A stretch of DNA of 64,000 nucleotides from Gammaproteobacteria bacterium (GCA_016218365.1 JACREF010000013.1:39875-103874); one strand, 5' to 3'; numbered from the stretch's first letter, positions 1 to 11,110 are shown. The notes: generated by a model from the letters alone, not told the origin. Program-made: numbers and translations.

Positions 1-1173
1 GATCTGGATGCCTTTTCCTATACGGGCTGGGGGCCGTACATCGATGAGATGCGCGGCGGTGGCCCCGGTGCCGGTGACGGCGCGGGCATCAGTCAGGTTG
101 ACATGCAGTTTGGTCTGTTCGAGATGTTCAACCACCCGTTTCGCAACGCCAGGTTGCGGGCCGTGCGTGCGGTCGGTGGCTGGCAGTTTGATATCGACAG
201 TCTGGAGCTGGCAGGCCGGATACGCCTGCCGCTGGGGTCGACAGCGCCGATCACGCTGGATCTGGAGCGGCTGATCCTGTCATCCGCGGCGGGTGGCCCG
301 GCCATCGGCGCCGCCAACAAGGGTCTCGACCCGCGGGATCTGCCGCCGCTGAAGATTCACAGCAAACAGTTCATCTTTGATGCCAGGAATTTCGGCGAAC
401 TGGATCTGGTGGCCAGCAAGCGTCCGTCCGGCGTTCATCTGGACAAGTTGCGGATGGCATCGCCAGCGATGACAGTGGATGCCCGTGGTGACTGGCTGTA
501 TGTCAACGATGAGCACTTTTCGTCGTTCAGCATCGATTTTTCCAGCGAAAATTTCGGCAAGGCCCTGTCATCTCTAGGTTATGCCGGCACCATCAAGGGC
601 GGCGCCAGTGACATCAGCATTGTTGCGCGCTGGCCCGGTACGCCGACAGCCTTCGCACTGGACGGTCTGGATGGTACCATGCACATGAAGATCGTTGATG
701 GTCATCTGCTGGATATTGAACCGGGTGCCGGGCGCTTGCTCGGTCTGCTCAGCCTGCAGGCGATGCCGCGCCGGCTGTTCCTGGATTTCCGGGATCTGTT
801 CGAGAAGGGGCTGGCGTTTGACCGGATGAAGGGCAGCTTTACCTTTGCCAATGGTCAGGCAGTGACGTCTGATATGTATATGGATGCCCCGGCGGCACAC
901 ATCGATGTCCGCGGCCGGGTCGGTCTGGTGGAGCAGGATTATGATCAGCGGGTGGTGGTGACGCCGCAGCTTACCACCGGCCTGCCGGTGGCCGGGGCGC
1001 TCGCCGGTGGCGTCGGGGTCGGCGCGGCGATCCTGGTCATTCAGGAGCTGCTGCAACCGCAGCTCAAGAAGGCCGGTCGCCTCGAATATCACATCACCGG
1101 GCCGTGGAACAATCCGGTGATCGAGCAGGTGGCTGGCGGTGGCCGGCCGGACAAGGGTAACAACAAGAGGTAG
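1..1173 (+). CDS. yhdP: YhdP-like AsmA-family protein, C-terminal part
   Basis: The reading frame is open from base 1 and ends at TAG 1171-1173, giving about 390 C-terminal residues of a protein that normally exceeds 1200. The long beta-rich stretch and the ending (LTTGLPVAGALAGGVGVGAA, then a leucine-rich segment and YHITGPWNNP) are typical of YhdP/TamB-like AsmA proteins. These bridge the periplasm and are implicated in phospholipid movement to the outer membrane. It sits directly before a nitrilase gene and the Mla operon, a neighbourhood with a shared envelope-lipid theme. The 5' part lies outside the window, so the true start is not visible. Confidence 0.8.
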   Translation, partial: DLDAFSYTGWGPYIDEMRGGGPGAGDGAGISQVDMQFGLFEMFNHPFRNARLRAVRAVGGWQFDIDSLELAGRIRLPLGSTAPITLDLERLILSSAAGGPAIGAANKGLDPRDLPPLKIHSKQFIFDARNFGELDLVASKRPSGVHLDKLRMASPAMTVDARGDWLYVNDEHFSSFSIDFSSENFGKALSSLGYAGTIKGGASDISIVARWPGTPTAFALDGLDGTMHMKIVDGHLLDIEPGAGRLLGLLSLQAMPRRLFLDFRDLFEKGLAFDRMKGSFTFANGQAVTSDMYMDAPAAHIDVRGRVGLVEQDYDQRVVVTPQLTTGLPVAGALAGGVGVGAAILVIQELLQPQLKKAGRLEYHITGPWNNPVIEQVAGGGRPDKGNNKR

Positions 1174-1174
1174 C

Positions 1175-1996
1175 ATGATGAACTGCGTTGCAGTGATCCA
1201 GATGGCATCAGGCCCCAATGTCACACCGAACCTGAATGAAGCGGGACGGTTGCTGGACATGGCGGCCGGACAGGGCGCCAAGCTGGCGGTATTGCCGGAG
1301 AATTTTGCCATCATGGGCATGGGACAGAACGATCTGGTCAAGGCCGGCGAGCATCTGGGGCGGGGGCCGATCCAGGACTTTCTGGCGCGGCGCGCCCAGG
1401 AGCTCGGGCTGTGGATCGTCGGCGGCACGGTCCCGGTGCTGGCCTCTCCGGGCAAGGTGCATGCCGTGGCGATGCTGTTCAATCCCAGCGGCAAGGTCGT
1501 CGCGCACTATAACAAGATCCATCTGTTCGATGTGCAGATCGAGGAGACCGGCGAGGAGTATACCGAGTCGCAGACCGTGGAGCCTGGCAACAGCGTGGTG
1601 GTCGTCGATACACCGTTTGGCCGGCTGGGGCTGGCGGTGTGTTATGACCTGCGCTTTCCAGAGCTGTTCCGCTCGATGCTCGATGCCGGGGTGCAGCTGA
1701 TTGCGGTGCCGTCGGCCTTCACCGCCATCACCGGCAAGGCCCACTGGGAGATCCTGGTGCGTGCCCGGGCGATCGAAAACCTCAGTTATGTGCTGGCCGC
1801 TGGCCAGGGTGGTTATCATTACAATGGCCGTGAGACCTTTGGCGACAGCATGATCGTCGACCCGTGGGGCAATGTGCTGAACCGCCATGCCAAGGGCAAT
1901 GGCGTGGTGTGCGCAAACGTCGACATCCAGTACGTCGAGCGGGTCAGGGCCCAGTTCCCGGTGGTCGAGCATCGCCGCTTGCGCTGTGCCGAGTGA
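1175..1996 (+). CDS. Carbon-nitrogen hydrolase (nitrilase superfamily)
   Basis: This 273-residue protein has the nitrilase-fold catalytic triad Glu42 (LPENF), Lys114 (YNKIHLFDV) and Cys156 (AVCYDLRFPELFR). It belongs to the Nit1/YbeM-like amidases; the best-known relatives are deaminated-glutathione amidases, but the substrate here is not proven. The ATG at 1175 (or 1178) follows an AGAGG ribosome site and starts just after the upstream stop, so the gene is probably co-transcribed with yhdP. Gene order yhdP-nitrilase is common in Gammaproteobacteria. No residue is missing from the triad. Confidence 0.9.
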   Translation: MMNCVAVIQMASGPNVTPNLNEAGRLLDMAAGQGAKLAVLPENFAIMGMGQNDLVKAGEHLGRGPIQDFLARRAQELGLWIVGGTVPVLASPGKVHAVAMLFNPSGKVVAHYNKIHLFDVQIEETGEEYTESQTVEPGNSVVVVDTPFGRLGLAVCYDLRFPELFRSMLDAGVQLIAVPSAFTAITGKAHWEILVRARAIENLSYVLAAGQGGYHYNGRETFGDSMIVDPWGNVLNRHAKGNGVVCANVDIQYVERVRAQFPVVEHRRLRCAE

Positions 1997-2011
1997 CGGG
2001 GTGTCAACGCG

Positions 2012-2839
2012 ATGTCTGAGATGACAGGTTCATCCGAGACGCTGGTGCAGGTGCGCGGGCTGAAGTTCAGCTACGGGCGGCGCGTGATCTTTGACGGTGT
2101 CGACATGGATTTCCTGCGCGGCAAGGTGACGACGATCATGGGGCCGAGCGGCACCGGCAAGACCACGATGCTGCGGATGATCGGCGGACAGCTGCGTCCG
2201 GATAGCGGTCAGGTCCATGTCGATGGGCAAAGTGTGCCGGAGCTGTCGCGTCGCCAGTTGTTTGAACTGCGCAAGAAGATGGGCATGATGTTCCAGACCG
2301 GCGCCCTGTTTACCAGCATGTCGGTGTTCGACAACGTCGCCTTCCCGGTGCGTGAGCATACCAATCTGCCGGAGCAGCTGATCCGGGATCTGGTGCTGAT
2401 GAAGCTGGAGGCGGTGGGCCTGCGCGGTGCCCACAAGCTGATGCCGGCAGAGCTGTCGGGCGGCATGGCACGGCGCGTGGCGCTGGCGCGGGCGATTGCG
2501 CTCGATCCGCTGATGATCATGTACGATGAGCCGTTTACCGGGCAGGACCCGATCACCGTCGGTGTCATCATGCAGCTGATCCGCAAGATCAACGACACGC
2601 TGGGCTTGACCTCGATCATCGTGTCGCATGACGTGGCCGAGGTGTCAGCCATCTCTGACTACATTTATCTGATCTCCAATGGCAAGGTGATTGGCCATGG
2701 CGCGCCGTCGCAGCTGGCGGCCTCAGGCTCCGGCTGGGTCACGCAGTTCATGCACGGTCAGCCCGACGGCCCGGTGCCGTTCCATTATCCGGCCCCCGAT
2801 TATGCCACCGACCTGCTCGACGGTGCCGGGCATGAATGA
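2012..2839 (+). CDS. mlaF: Mla phospholipid transporter ATPase MlaF
   Basis: This 275-residue cytoplasmic ATPase drives the MlaFEDB inner-membrane complex, which moves phospholipids between inner membrane and periplasmic MlaC. Visible motifs are Walker A GPSGTGKTT, the ABC signature LSGGMARRVALARA, Walker B LMIMYDEPF followed by GQDP, and the switch histidine in VSHD. It is the first gene of the operon, 15 bases after the nitrilase stop, and is followed by the permease mlaE. Length matches the family. Confidence 0.95.
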   Translation: MSEMTGSSETLVQVRGLKFSYGRRVIFDGVDMDFLRGKVTTIMGPSGTGKTTMLRMIGGQLRPDSGQVHVDGQSVPELSRRQLFELRKKMGMMFQTGALFTSMSVFDNVAFPVREHTNLPEQLIRDLVLMKLEAVGLRGAHKLMPAELSGGMARRVALARAIALDPLMIMYDEPFTGQDPITVGVIMQLIRKINDTLGLTSIIVSHDVAEVSAISDYIYLISNGKVIGHGAPSQLAASGSGWVTQFMHGQPDGPVPFHYPAPDYATDLLDGAGHE

Positions 2840-2857
2840 CAGGGTGACGGGCTGCAG

Positions 2858-3640
2858 ATGCTGAACTGGTTGCAGAGACTGGGGCGTGGAGCGCTGGACA
2901 ATTTCGCCGGTCTGGGGCGGGCCAGCCTGTTCCTCGGGCATACACTGAGCGGTCTGCCGTCCGTGCTGGCCCATCCACGGCGCGTCATCGCCCAGCTGCA
3001 TTCCATTGGCGTGCTGTCGCTGGTGATCATCCTGGTGGCCGGGCTGGCGGTGGGCATGGTGCTGGGCCTGCAGATGTACAACACGCTGGTCGATTTCGGC
3101 GCCGAGGCCTCGCTGGGACCGGCGATCGCACTGACGCTGGTGCGTGAACTGGGCCCGGTGGTGGCGGCACTGTTGTTCGCCGGGCGCGCCGGTTCGGCGT
3201 TGACGGCCGAGATCGGCCTGATGAAGGCCTCCGAGCAGCTGTCGGGGATGGAGATGATGGCGGTCGACCCGATGCTGCGCATCGTGGCACCACGGTTCAT
3301 CGCCGGGGTGCTGGCCTTGCCCTTGCTGTCCGCGATCTTCAGCGCCGTCGGGGTGTTGGGCGGTTATTTTGTCGGGGTGGGTCTGCTGGGGGTCGATGAC
3401 GGGGCGTTCTGGTCACAGATGCAGTCGCGGGTCGATTTCTATGATGATGTCCTCAACGGGGTCATCAAGAGCGTGGTGTTCGGCATAATTGTTTCCTGGG
3501 TGGCGCTGTTCCAGGGTTATGATACTGTACCCACGACCGAGGGCGTCAGCCGTTCGACGACCCGGACCGTGGTGTACGCCTCGCTGGCGGTGCTGGGGCT
3601 GGATTTCATATTAACGGCATTGATGTTCAGGGATGTTTAA
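2858..3640 (+). CDS. mlaE: Mla transporter permease MlaE
   Basis: The 260-residue polytopic membrane protein is the MlaE/YrbE permease of the Mla ABC transporter. It shows the conserved RELGPVVAALLFAGRAGSA stretch and several hydrophobic helices, including LVIILVAGLAVGMVLGLQM and the C-terminal LAVLGLDFILTALMF. It follows mlaF by 18 bases and its stop lies at the start of mlaD, consistent with one transcript. Length is as expected. Confidence 0.95.
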   Translation: MLNWLQRLGRGALDNFAGLGRASLFLGHTLSGLPSVLAHPRRVIAQLHSIGVLSLVIILVAGLAVGMVLGLQMYNTLVDFGAEASLGPAIALTLVRELGPVVAALLFAGRAGSALTAEIGLMKASEQLSGMEMMAVDPMLRIVAPRFIAGVLALPLLSAIFSAVGVLGGYFVGVGLLGVDDGAFWSQMQSRVDFYDDVLNGVIKSVVFGIIVSWVALFQGYDTVPTTEGVSRSTTRTVVYASLAVLGLDFILTALMFRDV

Positions 3641-3641
3641 T

Positions 3642-4115
3642 ATGTTCAAGGTGCGGACCATTGAAATCATGGTGGGTGTTTTTGTGGCGATCGGTATCGC
3701 TGCATTGTTCATGCTGGCGATGAAGGTCAGCAATCTGAGCAGTTTTGCCCAGCAGGAAGGTTTTCACGTGACGGCGAGGTTCCAGAATATCGGCGGCCTG
3801 AAGGTGCTGTCGCCGGTCAGCATGAGTGGCGTGCGCGTCGGCCGGGTGACGGCTATCCACTACGACCAGGGCAGTTACGAGGCCGAGGTCGACTTGGTCA
3901 TCACCGGCAGTTATGACAAGATCCCGGTCGACAGCTCGGCCAGTATCTTCACCTCGGGGCTGCTCGGTGAGCAATACATCAGTATCGAACCGGGCGGAGA
4001 GGAGCGTTATCTGAAGCAGGGCGACCGGATCAAGTTGACACAATCCGCGCTGGTGCTGGAGCAGATGATCGGGCAGTTCCTGTTCAGCAAGGCCGCAGGG
4101 GACACGACGCAGTGA
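3642..4115 (+). CDS. mlaD: Mla substrate-binding MCE protein MlaD
   Basis: This is a 157-residue MCE-domain protein. One N-terminal transmembrane helix (about residues 8-27) anchors it, followed by a single MCE domain with the hallmarks FQNIGGLKVLSPVSMSGVRVG and TSGLLGEQYISIEPG. MlaD hexamers form the lipid-binding ring on top of MlaE. The ATG at 3642 has an AGGG sequence about nine bases upstream; an in-frame ATG at 3633 would overlap mlaE by eight bases and add three residues. It is slightly shorter than E. coli MlaD and has no long tube-forming helix. Its stop overlaps the next gene by four bases. Confidence 0.93.
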   Translation: MFKVRTIEIMVGVFVAIGIAALFMLAMKVSNLSSFAQQEGFHVTARFQNIGGLKVLSPVSMSGVRVGRVTAIHYDQGSYEAEVDLVITGSYDKIPVDSSASIFTSGLLGEQYISIEPGGEERYLKQGDRIKLTQSALVLEQMIGQFLFSKAAGDTTQ

Positions 4116-5467
4116 CCGGATGGCGTCAGCTGACAGTAACCGTGTTGTTGCTGGGCCCGTCGTCGCTGCTGACGGCGCAGGATTACACCATGGACCTGCC
4201 GCAGTTGATCGCACGTTCACTGAGCCAGGACCCGCGGATCGAGGAGCGCCGCCACAATGTGCAGGCCGCCCATGCATTGCTTGACGAGGTGGCGGGCCAT
4301 GGCGGTGTGCACTATGATCTGACGACCTTTTTGGCGCTGACCACCGAGGTCAAGGGTGGGTTTTTTGAGCCCGGCACCTCGCCGCAGCTTCCGCGCTCCG
4401 ATAAATATGACTGGAACGGCGTGACGCCCTGGGCCTCGCTGCAGTTCTCGGTCATCAAACCGCTGTATACCTTCGGCAAGATTGAACACTATTCCGAGGC
4501 GGCGCGCGCCAACATCCAGGTCAAGGAACAGGACGTGCGGCTGCAGAACGGCGAGATCGTCTATGACGTCAGCCGCGCCTATTACGGCTATCTGGCGGCC
4601 CAGGACATCGTCATGTTGTTCGATGATGTGCAGGCGCGGCTCGACAAATCGATCGATGTTGTCACACGCTGGCTGGACAGCGGCAAGGGCAAGGTGCTGC
4701 AATCCGATCTGTATGCCTTGCAGACCGGGCGGGCCATCACCCAGCGTTACCGTGGTGATGCCGAGGCGATCCGCAATACTGCGCTGGCCGGTCTGAAGAC
4801 GCTGGCGGCGCTCGATACCGCCGATACGCTGACGCTGGCCGATACGCATATCGAACCCTTGCCGCTGCCGGAGACTGCGGCCGAGGTCTGGCAGCAGCAG
4901 GCGCTGCAGCGCCGGCCGGAGATGCATCAGCTTGAGGCGGGTCTGCGGGCACGACGCGAGCTGGTGGCTGCGAGCAAGGCCGATAGCCACCCCAATCTGT
5001 TTGCCGGTGTGGTGGGCATGGCCGCGCTGGCGCCGGGCCGCGACCGCCTCGATAACCCGTACATCACCGATCCGTTCAATGACTATGGCGCCACGCCACT
5101 GCTGGGACTGCAATGGCACTGGGAACAGGGGGTGCAGCCGGCCAAGGTCGCCCAGGCCCGTGCCGAGCTGGATGCGCTGACCGAGAAATCGCGCTTTGCC
5201 CGGCGCGGCATCCCGTTCCAGGTCACTGAACAGTATAATAGCCTGCAGGCCTCCTATCAGGGGGTGCAGAACATGGCCGAGGCCAGCCGGGCCGGCCGGC
5301 GCTGGATGATCAGCACCTATACCAATTTCGAGGCCGGGATCGAGCAGGCCGAGGATGTGCTGACCGCATTTCAGGGCTACGTGCTGGCGCACAGTGATTA
5401 CCTACGCCTCGTCAACGATTACAATATGAATGTGATACGGATGAGGCAGGTAACGGGAGAGTATTGA
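4112..5467 (+). CDS. TolC-family outer-membrane protein inside the mla operon
   Basis: A 451-residue protein with an N-terminal signal (LTVTVLLLGPSSLLTAQ) and two outer-membrane-efflux-type halves rich in long coiled helices (about residues 20-215 and 245-445). This is the architecture of TolC-like channel proteins. It starts with GTG in a GTGA overlap with mlaD and its stop shares a base with the mlaC start, so translation is probably coupled to both. A TolC-like protein is not part of the E. coli Mla system, where the outer-membrane partner is the lipoprotein MlaA; no mlaA is seen in this window. Family assignment is firm; a role in lipid transport is inferred from position only. Confidence 0.88.
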   Translation: MTGWRQLTVTVLLLGPSSLLTAQDYTMDLPQLIARSLSQDPRIEERRHNVQAAHALLDEVAGHGGVHYDLTTFLALTTEVKGGFFEPGTSPQLPRSDKYDWNGVTPWASLQFSVIKPLYTFGKIEHYSEAARANIQVKEQDVRLQNGEIVYDVSRAYYGYLAAQDIVMLFDDVQARLDKSIDVVTRWLDSGKGKVLQSDLYALQTGRAITQRYRGDAEAIRNTALAGLKTLAALDTADTLTLADTHIEPLPLPETAAEVWQQQALQRRPEMHQLEAGLRARRELVAASKADSHPNLFAGVVGMAALAPGRDRLDNPYITDPFNDYGATPLLGLQWHWEQGVQPAKVAQARAELDALTEKSRFARRGIPFQVTEQYNSLQASYQGVQNMAEASRAGRRWMISTYTNFEAGIEQAEDVLTAFQGYVLAHSDYLRLVNDYNMNVIRMRQVTGEY

Positions 5468-6075
5468 TGCTGGGGCGAATAGTGCTGGCGACATGTCTGG
5501 TGGCGGTGACGGGCAGTGGCCGCTGTGCCGGCAGCGATGCGCTGCAGCTGGTGCAGGACACCACGGCGCGGATGGTCCAGGCGCTGGACAAGAACCGCAA
5601 GGCCATTGTGGCCGATGAGAACCGTCTGTATCCGCTGGTTGAAGAGATCATCCTGCCGCATTTTGATTTTGAGCGCATGTCGCGCAGCGTACTGGGCAGA
5701 TACTGGCGTGATCTGGCGCCCGAGGATCAGCAGCGATTCGTTGCCGAGTTCCGCACCTTGCTGGTCCGCACCTATGCCACCGCGATGCTGGAGTATTCCG
5801 GACAGAAGATTGTCTATCTGCCCGTGCGCGCCAAAGCGGAAGACGTCGAGGTGACGATCCAGACCCGAGTGCAACAGGCCAGCGGTTTCCCGATCCCGAT
5901 CGACTATTTCCTGTATCAGGACAGTGGGCGCTGGCGGGTCTATAACATGTCAATCGATGATGTCGATCTGGTGCTGAATTACCGCACCTCGTTTGCCAGG
6001 ACCATCCGTGAAGACGGCAACGTCAGCGGTCTGATCGCCAAACTGCATGAAAGCAACCAGCAGGCCATGCAATGA
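5467..6075 (+). CDS. mlaC: Periplasmic phospholipid-binding protein MlaC
   Basis: This 202-residue MlaC/Ttg2D-family protein shuttles phospholipids across the periplasm between MlaD and the outer membrane. It has a signal peptide ending near GSGRCAG. The family core is visible in YPLVEEIILPHFDFERMSR, VLGRYWRDLAPEDQQRFVAEF and WRVYNMSIDDVDLVLNYR. The ATG at 5467 shares its A with the TGA of the TolC-like gene; a TTG at 5464 is in frame but less likely. It is followed by mlaB with a four-base overlap. Confidence 0.93.
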   Translation: MLGRIVLATCLVAVTGSGRCAGSDALQLVQDTTARMVQALDKNRKAIVADENRLYPLVEEIILPHFDFERMSRSVLGRYWRDLAPEDQQRFVAEFRTLLVRTYATAMLEYSGQKIVYLPVRAKAEDVEVTIQTRVQQASGFPIPIDYFLYQDSGRWRVYNMSIDDVDLVLNYRTSFARTIREDGNVSGLIAKLHESNQQAMQ

Positions 6076-6365
6076 GTGAGGTGGTGCTGGAACAACAGCC
6101 GGACGGTTACCGGGTCCGCGGTGAACTGAGTTTTGATACCGTGGCGCAGCTGCTGGGGCGCAGTCCGGTGCACGGCGCGCAGCTGCGGGTCGATCTGGGC
6201 GGGGTCAGTCGCACCGACAGTGCCGGTCTAGCCTTGCTGGTCAGCTGGATGCGCGAGGCGCGCCATGCCGGCTGTGATATCCGGTTTAGCAACGTGCCGC
6301 CACAGCTGCTGGCGATCGCCCGGGTCAGCGGCTTCGACCGGCTGTTGCCGGTGGCGGCGCCATGA
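6072..6365 (+). CDS. mlaB: MlaB, STAS-domain subunit of the Mla transporter
   Basis: The 97-residue protein is a single STAS domain with the conserved loop SRTDSAGLALLVSWMREA. In the E. coli complex MlaB binds MlaF on the cytoplasmic side and is needed for assembly and activity. The ATGA overlap with mlaC suggests translational coupling. Length and position are as in other gammaproteobacterial mla operons. Confidence 0.92.
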   Translation: MSEVVLEQQPDGYRVRGELSFDTVAQLLGRSPVHGAQLRVDLGGVSRTDSAGLALLVSWMREARHAGCDIRFSNVPPQLLAIARVSGFDRLLPVAAP

Positions 6366-6440
6366 TCCCATCACCTGCGGGAATCTGGTACCATGCAGCT
6401 GCCCGGTGCGCCGGGTCTTACCAGGCGGGCGGTGGACGGA

Positions 6441-6683
6441 ATGCATGCATCAGACATCAAGACCCTGATTGAGGCCGGCCTGCCCGGCAGTCAGGCGGTG
6501 GTACGCGGTGATGACGGGGTCCATTTCGAGGCCGACATCGTTTGTGACTGTTTTTCCGGCCAGGGGATGCTGGCCCAGCACCGCATGGTCTATGCCACGC
6601 TGGGTCCGCGGATGGGCGGTGAGATCCACGCCCTGTCGTTGCGGACATTTACCCCGGCAGAATGGCAGCAGCGTGGCCGCTGA
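6441..6683 (+). CDS. ibaG: BolA-family protein IbaG
   Basis: This is an 80-residue BolA/IbaG protein. The C-terminal core with the conserved histidines is visible (FSGQGMLAQHRMVYATLG, then EIHALSLRTFTPAEW). BolA-like proteins partner with monothiol glutaredoxins in iron-sulfur cluster handling. The ATG at 6441 begins MHASDIK, which matches the usual family start; ATG 6393 further upstream would add unrelated residues. Placement between mlaB and murA is the standard gammaproteobacterial order. Confidence 0.88.
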   Translation: MHASDIKTLIEAGLPGSQAVVRGDDGVHFEADIVCDCFSGQGMLAQHRMVYATLGPRMGGEIHALSLRTFTPAEWQQRGR

Positions 6684-6729
6684 CCGCGCTTCCCCGGTAA
6701 CCGGATTCCAGTGACGAGATTGGATTTGA

Positions 6730-7989
<1,260 letters not shown>

Positions 7990-8010
7990 CAGGCTGCTAA
8001 ATATACGGAC

Positions 8011-8655
8011 ATGAACGTGAGCGATGTATTGACGATTGCCGTGTCGAAGGGGCGCATCTTCAAGGAGGCGCTGCCGCTGCTGGCCGCCGCCGGCATCGTG
8101 CCGGCCGAAGACCCCGAGACCAGTCGCAAGCTGATCCTGCCCACCAATCGTCCTGACGTGCAGTTCGTCATCATCCGTGCCACCGATGTGCCGACCTATG
8201 TCGAATACGGTGCCGCCGACCTGGGCATCTCCGGCAAGGATGTCTTGATGGAGCACGGCAGCGACAACCTCTATGAACCGCTGGACCTGAAGATCGGGCG
8301 CTGCAAGCTGATGACCGCCGGCCGGCCGGGCCAGCAGACGGTAGCGTCCGGACGGCTGCGGATCGCAACCAAATATGTCAATTGCACCCGGCGCTTCTTT
8401 GCCTCGCAGGGGCGCCAGGTCGAGGTCATCAAGCTCTACGGCTCGATGGAGCTGGCACCCTTGGTCGGACTGGCCGACCAGATTGTCGATGTCGTGGATA
8501 CCGGCAACACGCTGCGTGCCAACGGGCTGGCGCCGCTGGAGCATATCGCCGACATCAGCTCGCGGCTGATCGTCAACCGCGCCTCGATGAAGATGAAGCA
8601 CCATGTGATCAAGGATTTCATCCGGCAGCTGGCCGACGCGGTGACCCAGCGATGA
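8011..8655 (+). CDS. hisG: ATP phosphoribosyltransferase, short form (HisG-S)
   Basis: HisG condenses ATP and PRPP, the first step of histidine synthesis. At 214 residues this is the short catalytic form, lacking the C-terminal ACT-like regulatory domain. Visible motifs include [17 protein letters not shown] and, near the PRPP site, [19 protein letters not shown]. Short HisG enzymes depend on the regulatory partner HisZ, a HisRS-like protein, which is not in this window and is often encoded elsewhere. The stop overlaps hisD by four bases. Confidence 0.95.
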   Translation: MNVSDVLTIAVSKGRIFKEALPLLAAAGIVPAEDPETSRKLILPTNRPDVQFVIIRATDVPTYVEYGAADLGISGKDVLMEHGSDNLYEPLDLKIGRCKLMTAGRPGQQTVASGRLRIATKYVNCTRRFFASQGRQVEVIKLYGSMELAPLVGLADQIVDVVDTGNTLRANGLAPLEHIADISSRLIVNRASMKMKHHVIKDFIRQLADAVTQR

Positions 8656-9968
8656 ACCGCCTGCCCCCGCTGCAGCGCCTGACCACGGCCGCGCCGGACT
8701 TCTGGTCCGCACTCGAAAAACGTCTGAGCTGGGAGGCGGTGGCCAACGATGCGGTGATGACGCGGGTGCGCGAGATCATCGACGGCGTGCGCGGCCGCGG
8801 TGATCAGGCCGTGGTCGAATACACCAACCGTTTTGACCGGCTGAAGATCCAGCAGATGGCCGAACTGGAGATCTCCGCCGACCGGATGCTGCAGGCCAAG
8901 CAGCGCATCGCCCCCGAGCAGCGCGCAGCACTGGAGATGGCGGTTGACCGGCTGCACAGCTATCACCGCCACCAGAAGGTGGAATCGTGGAGCTACACCG
9001 AAGAGGACGGCACGGTGCTGGGGCAGCAGGTCACGCCGCTCGATCGCGTCGGCCTGTATGTGCCCGGCGGCAAGGCCAGCTACCCGTCATCGGTGCTGAT
9101 GAACGCGGTGCCGGCCAAGGTCGCCGGGGTGCCGGAGATCATCATGGTGGTGCCGACCCCGGATGGCGTGATCAATGAAATGGTGCTGGCCGCGGCCGCC
9201 ATCGCCGGTGTCGACCGCGCCTTTGCCATCGGCGGCGCCCAGGCGGTGGCGGCACTGGCCTATGGCACGCAGACCGTGCCGCGGGTCGACAAGGTCGTCG
9301 GCCCCGGCAATATCTATGTCGCCACCGCCAAGGGCATGGTGTTCGGCCAGGTCGGCATCGACATGATCGCAGGCCCCTCCGAGATCCTGATCATCTGCGA
9401 CGGTTTGACCAATCCGGACTGGATCGCGATGGACCTGTTCTCGCAGGCCGAGCACGACGAGGATGCGCAGGCGGTGCTGATCGCCGCCGATGACGCATAT
9501 CTTGATCAGGTGCAGGCCAGCATCGACCGCCTGCTGCCGACCATGGAACGCGCCGCGATCATCAGCACATCGCTGAGCACGCGCGGCCTGTTCATCCGGG
9601 TGACGGACCTTGATCAGGCCGTTGAGGTCGCCAATTACATCGCCCCGGAACATCTCGAACTGTCGGTGGCCGAGCCGCAGCCGCTGGCGCGCCGCATCCG
9701 CCATGCCGGCGCGATCTTCCTCGGTCGTTACACCGCCGAGGCGCTCGGTGATTACTGCGCCGGGCCCAATCATGTGCTGCCGACCTCGCGCACCGCGCGT
9801 TTCTCGTCGCCGCTCGGCGTCTATGATTTTCAGAAACGCAGCAGCATCATCATGTGTTCCGAAGAGGCCGCCGGCACCGTGCTCGGCAAGGCCGCGTCGG
9901 TGCTGGCACGTGGCGAGGGCCTGACCGCCCATGCGCGTTCGGCCGAATTCCGGTTGCGTCACCGATGA
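8652..9968 (+). CDS. hisD: Histidinol dehydrogenase HisD
   Basis: This 438-residue zinc enzyme oxidises histidinol to histidine in two NAD-dependent steps. The conserved NAD/zinc regions are visible: [46 protein letters not shown] and [13 protein letters not shown]. The ATG at 8652 overlaps the hisG stop and begins [10 protein letters not shown], which fits the family; the frame is open further upstream only by chance. It also overlaps hisC by four bases. Confidence 0.96.
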   Translation: MNRLPPLQRLTTAAPDFWSALEKRLSWEAVANDAVMTRVREIIDGVRGRGDQAVVEYTNRFDRLKIQQMAELEISADRMLQAKQRIAPEQRAALEMAVDRLHSYHRHQKVESWSYTEEDGTVLGQQVTPLDRVGLYVPGGKASYPSSVLMNAVPAKVAGVPEIIMVVPTPDGVINEMVLAAAAIAGVDRAFAIGGAQAVAALAYGTQTVPRVDKVVGPGNIYVATAKGMVFGQVGIDMIAGPSEILIICDGLTNPDWIAMDLFSQAEHDEDAQAVLIAADDAYLDQVQASIDRLLPTMERAAIISTSLSTRGLFIRVTDLDQAVEVANYIAPEHLELSVAEPQPLARRIRHAGAIFLGRYTAEALGDYCAGPNHVLPTSRTARFSSPLGVYDFQKRSSIIMCSEEAAGTVLGKAASVLARGEGLTAHARSAEFRLRHR

Positions 9969-11110
9969 GTACGTCACCGCCCGCCGATCCGCAGACCCTG
10001 GCAGCCCGGTGGATCCGTCCCGAGATCCGTCAGCTTGCGGCCTATCATGTGCCGGATGCCCGCGGGCTGATCAAGCTCGATGCGATGGAGAACCCCTATC
10101 CGCTGCCGCTACAACTGCTTGCGCCGTGGCAGGCCCGGCTGGCGAGCGCTGAACTGAATCGCTATCCGGACCCCGCGGCCGCGACGCTGGTCAATACATT
10201 AACCCAGGTCTTTGCGGTGCCGGACGGGCAGCGGCTGCTGCTCGGCAACGGTTCGGATGAGCTGATCCAGCTGATCATGATGAGTGTGCTGGGCCCGGGG
10301 CGCAGCGTACTGGCGCCGGAGCCGAGTTTCAGCATGTACCGCATGATCGCCGGCTTCGTCGGCCTGGCGTATCACGGCGTCGCGCTCAATCCGAAGGGGT
10401 TCGAGCTGGATGTCGATGCGATGCTGGCCGCCATCGACCGTCATCAGCCGGCGGTGGTGTTCCTCTCTTATCCGAATAACCCGACCGGCAACCTGTTTGA
10501 CCGTGATGCGGTATTGCAGATCGTGCGCCGTGCGCCGGGGCTGGTCGTGGTTGACGAGGCCTATCATGCCTTTGCCGGCGGCGCGTCGCTGCTGTCCGAT
10601 CTGCCGCAGCACAGCAATCTGCTGGTGCTGCGCACGCTGTCGAAGATGGGGCTGGCCGGTCTGCGGCTTGGCATCCTCGCCGGGGCGCCGCCGTGGCTGG
10701 ACCAGATCAACAAGATCCGGCTGCCGTACAATATCAATGTGCTGACCCAGCTCAGCGCCGAGTTTGCATTGCAGCACTACGCGGTGTTCAGGCAGCAGAC
10801 CGACCGGATCTGCAGTGACCGCGAGGCGCTGCTGACCGCGCTGCGCGCCTTGCCTGGTCTGCAGGTCTACCCGAGCCAGGCCAACTTCATCCTGTTCCGC
10901 ACGCCGCGTGGCCGCGCCCCGGTGCTGTTTGCCGCGCTGAAGGCGCGCGGTGTGCTGATCAAGTCACTCGATGGCTCGCATCCCCAGCTGCATGACTGCC
11001 TGCGGGTGACGATTGGCACGCCGGACGAAAACCTGACCTTTATCGCCGCGCTGGGCCAGGCGCTCGATGAGCCACTGGATCAGCCGCTGGATGGGGCCGC
11101 GGTGTTGTAA
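9965..11110 (+). CDS. hisC: Histidinol-phosphate aminotransferase HisC
   Basis: The 381-residue PLP enzyme converts imidazole-acetol phosphate to histidinol phosphate. Fold-type I aminotransferase features are visible: [37 protein letters not shown] and the PLP lysine in [14 protein letters not shown]. The ATG at 9965 overlaps the hisD TGA. The gene order hisG-hisD-hisC follows murA as in Pseudomonas. Confidence 0.95.
   Translation: MSTSPPADPQTLAARWIRPEIRQLAAYHVPDARGLIKLDAMENPYPLPLQLLAPWQARLASAELNRYPDPAAATLVNTLTQVFAVPDGQRLLLGNGSDELIQLIMMSVLGPGRSVLAPEPSFSMYRMIAGFVGLAYHGVALNPKGFELDVDAMLAAIDRHQPAVVFLSYPNNPTGNLFDRDAVLQIVRRAPGLVVVDEAYHAFAGGASLLSDLPQHSNLLVLRTLSKMGLAGLRLGILAGAPPWLDQINKIRLPYNINVLTQLSAEFALQHYAVFRQQTDRICSDREALLTALRALPGLQVYPSQANFILFRTPRGRAPVLFAALKARGVLIKSLDGSHPQLHDCLRVTIGTPDENLTFIAALGQALDEPLDQPLDGAAVL

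Noticed and set aside
574..1494. Long open frames antisense to yhdP and the nitrilase gene, and similar ones opposite mlaF, the tolC-like gene, actC and the hybrid kinase
   Set aside because: High GC keeps antisense frames open. Their proteins are Arg/His/Gln-rich without motifs, while the sense strand holds clear families.
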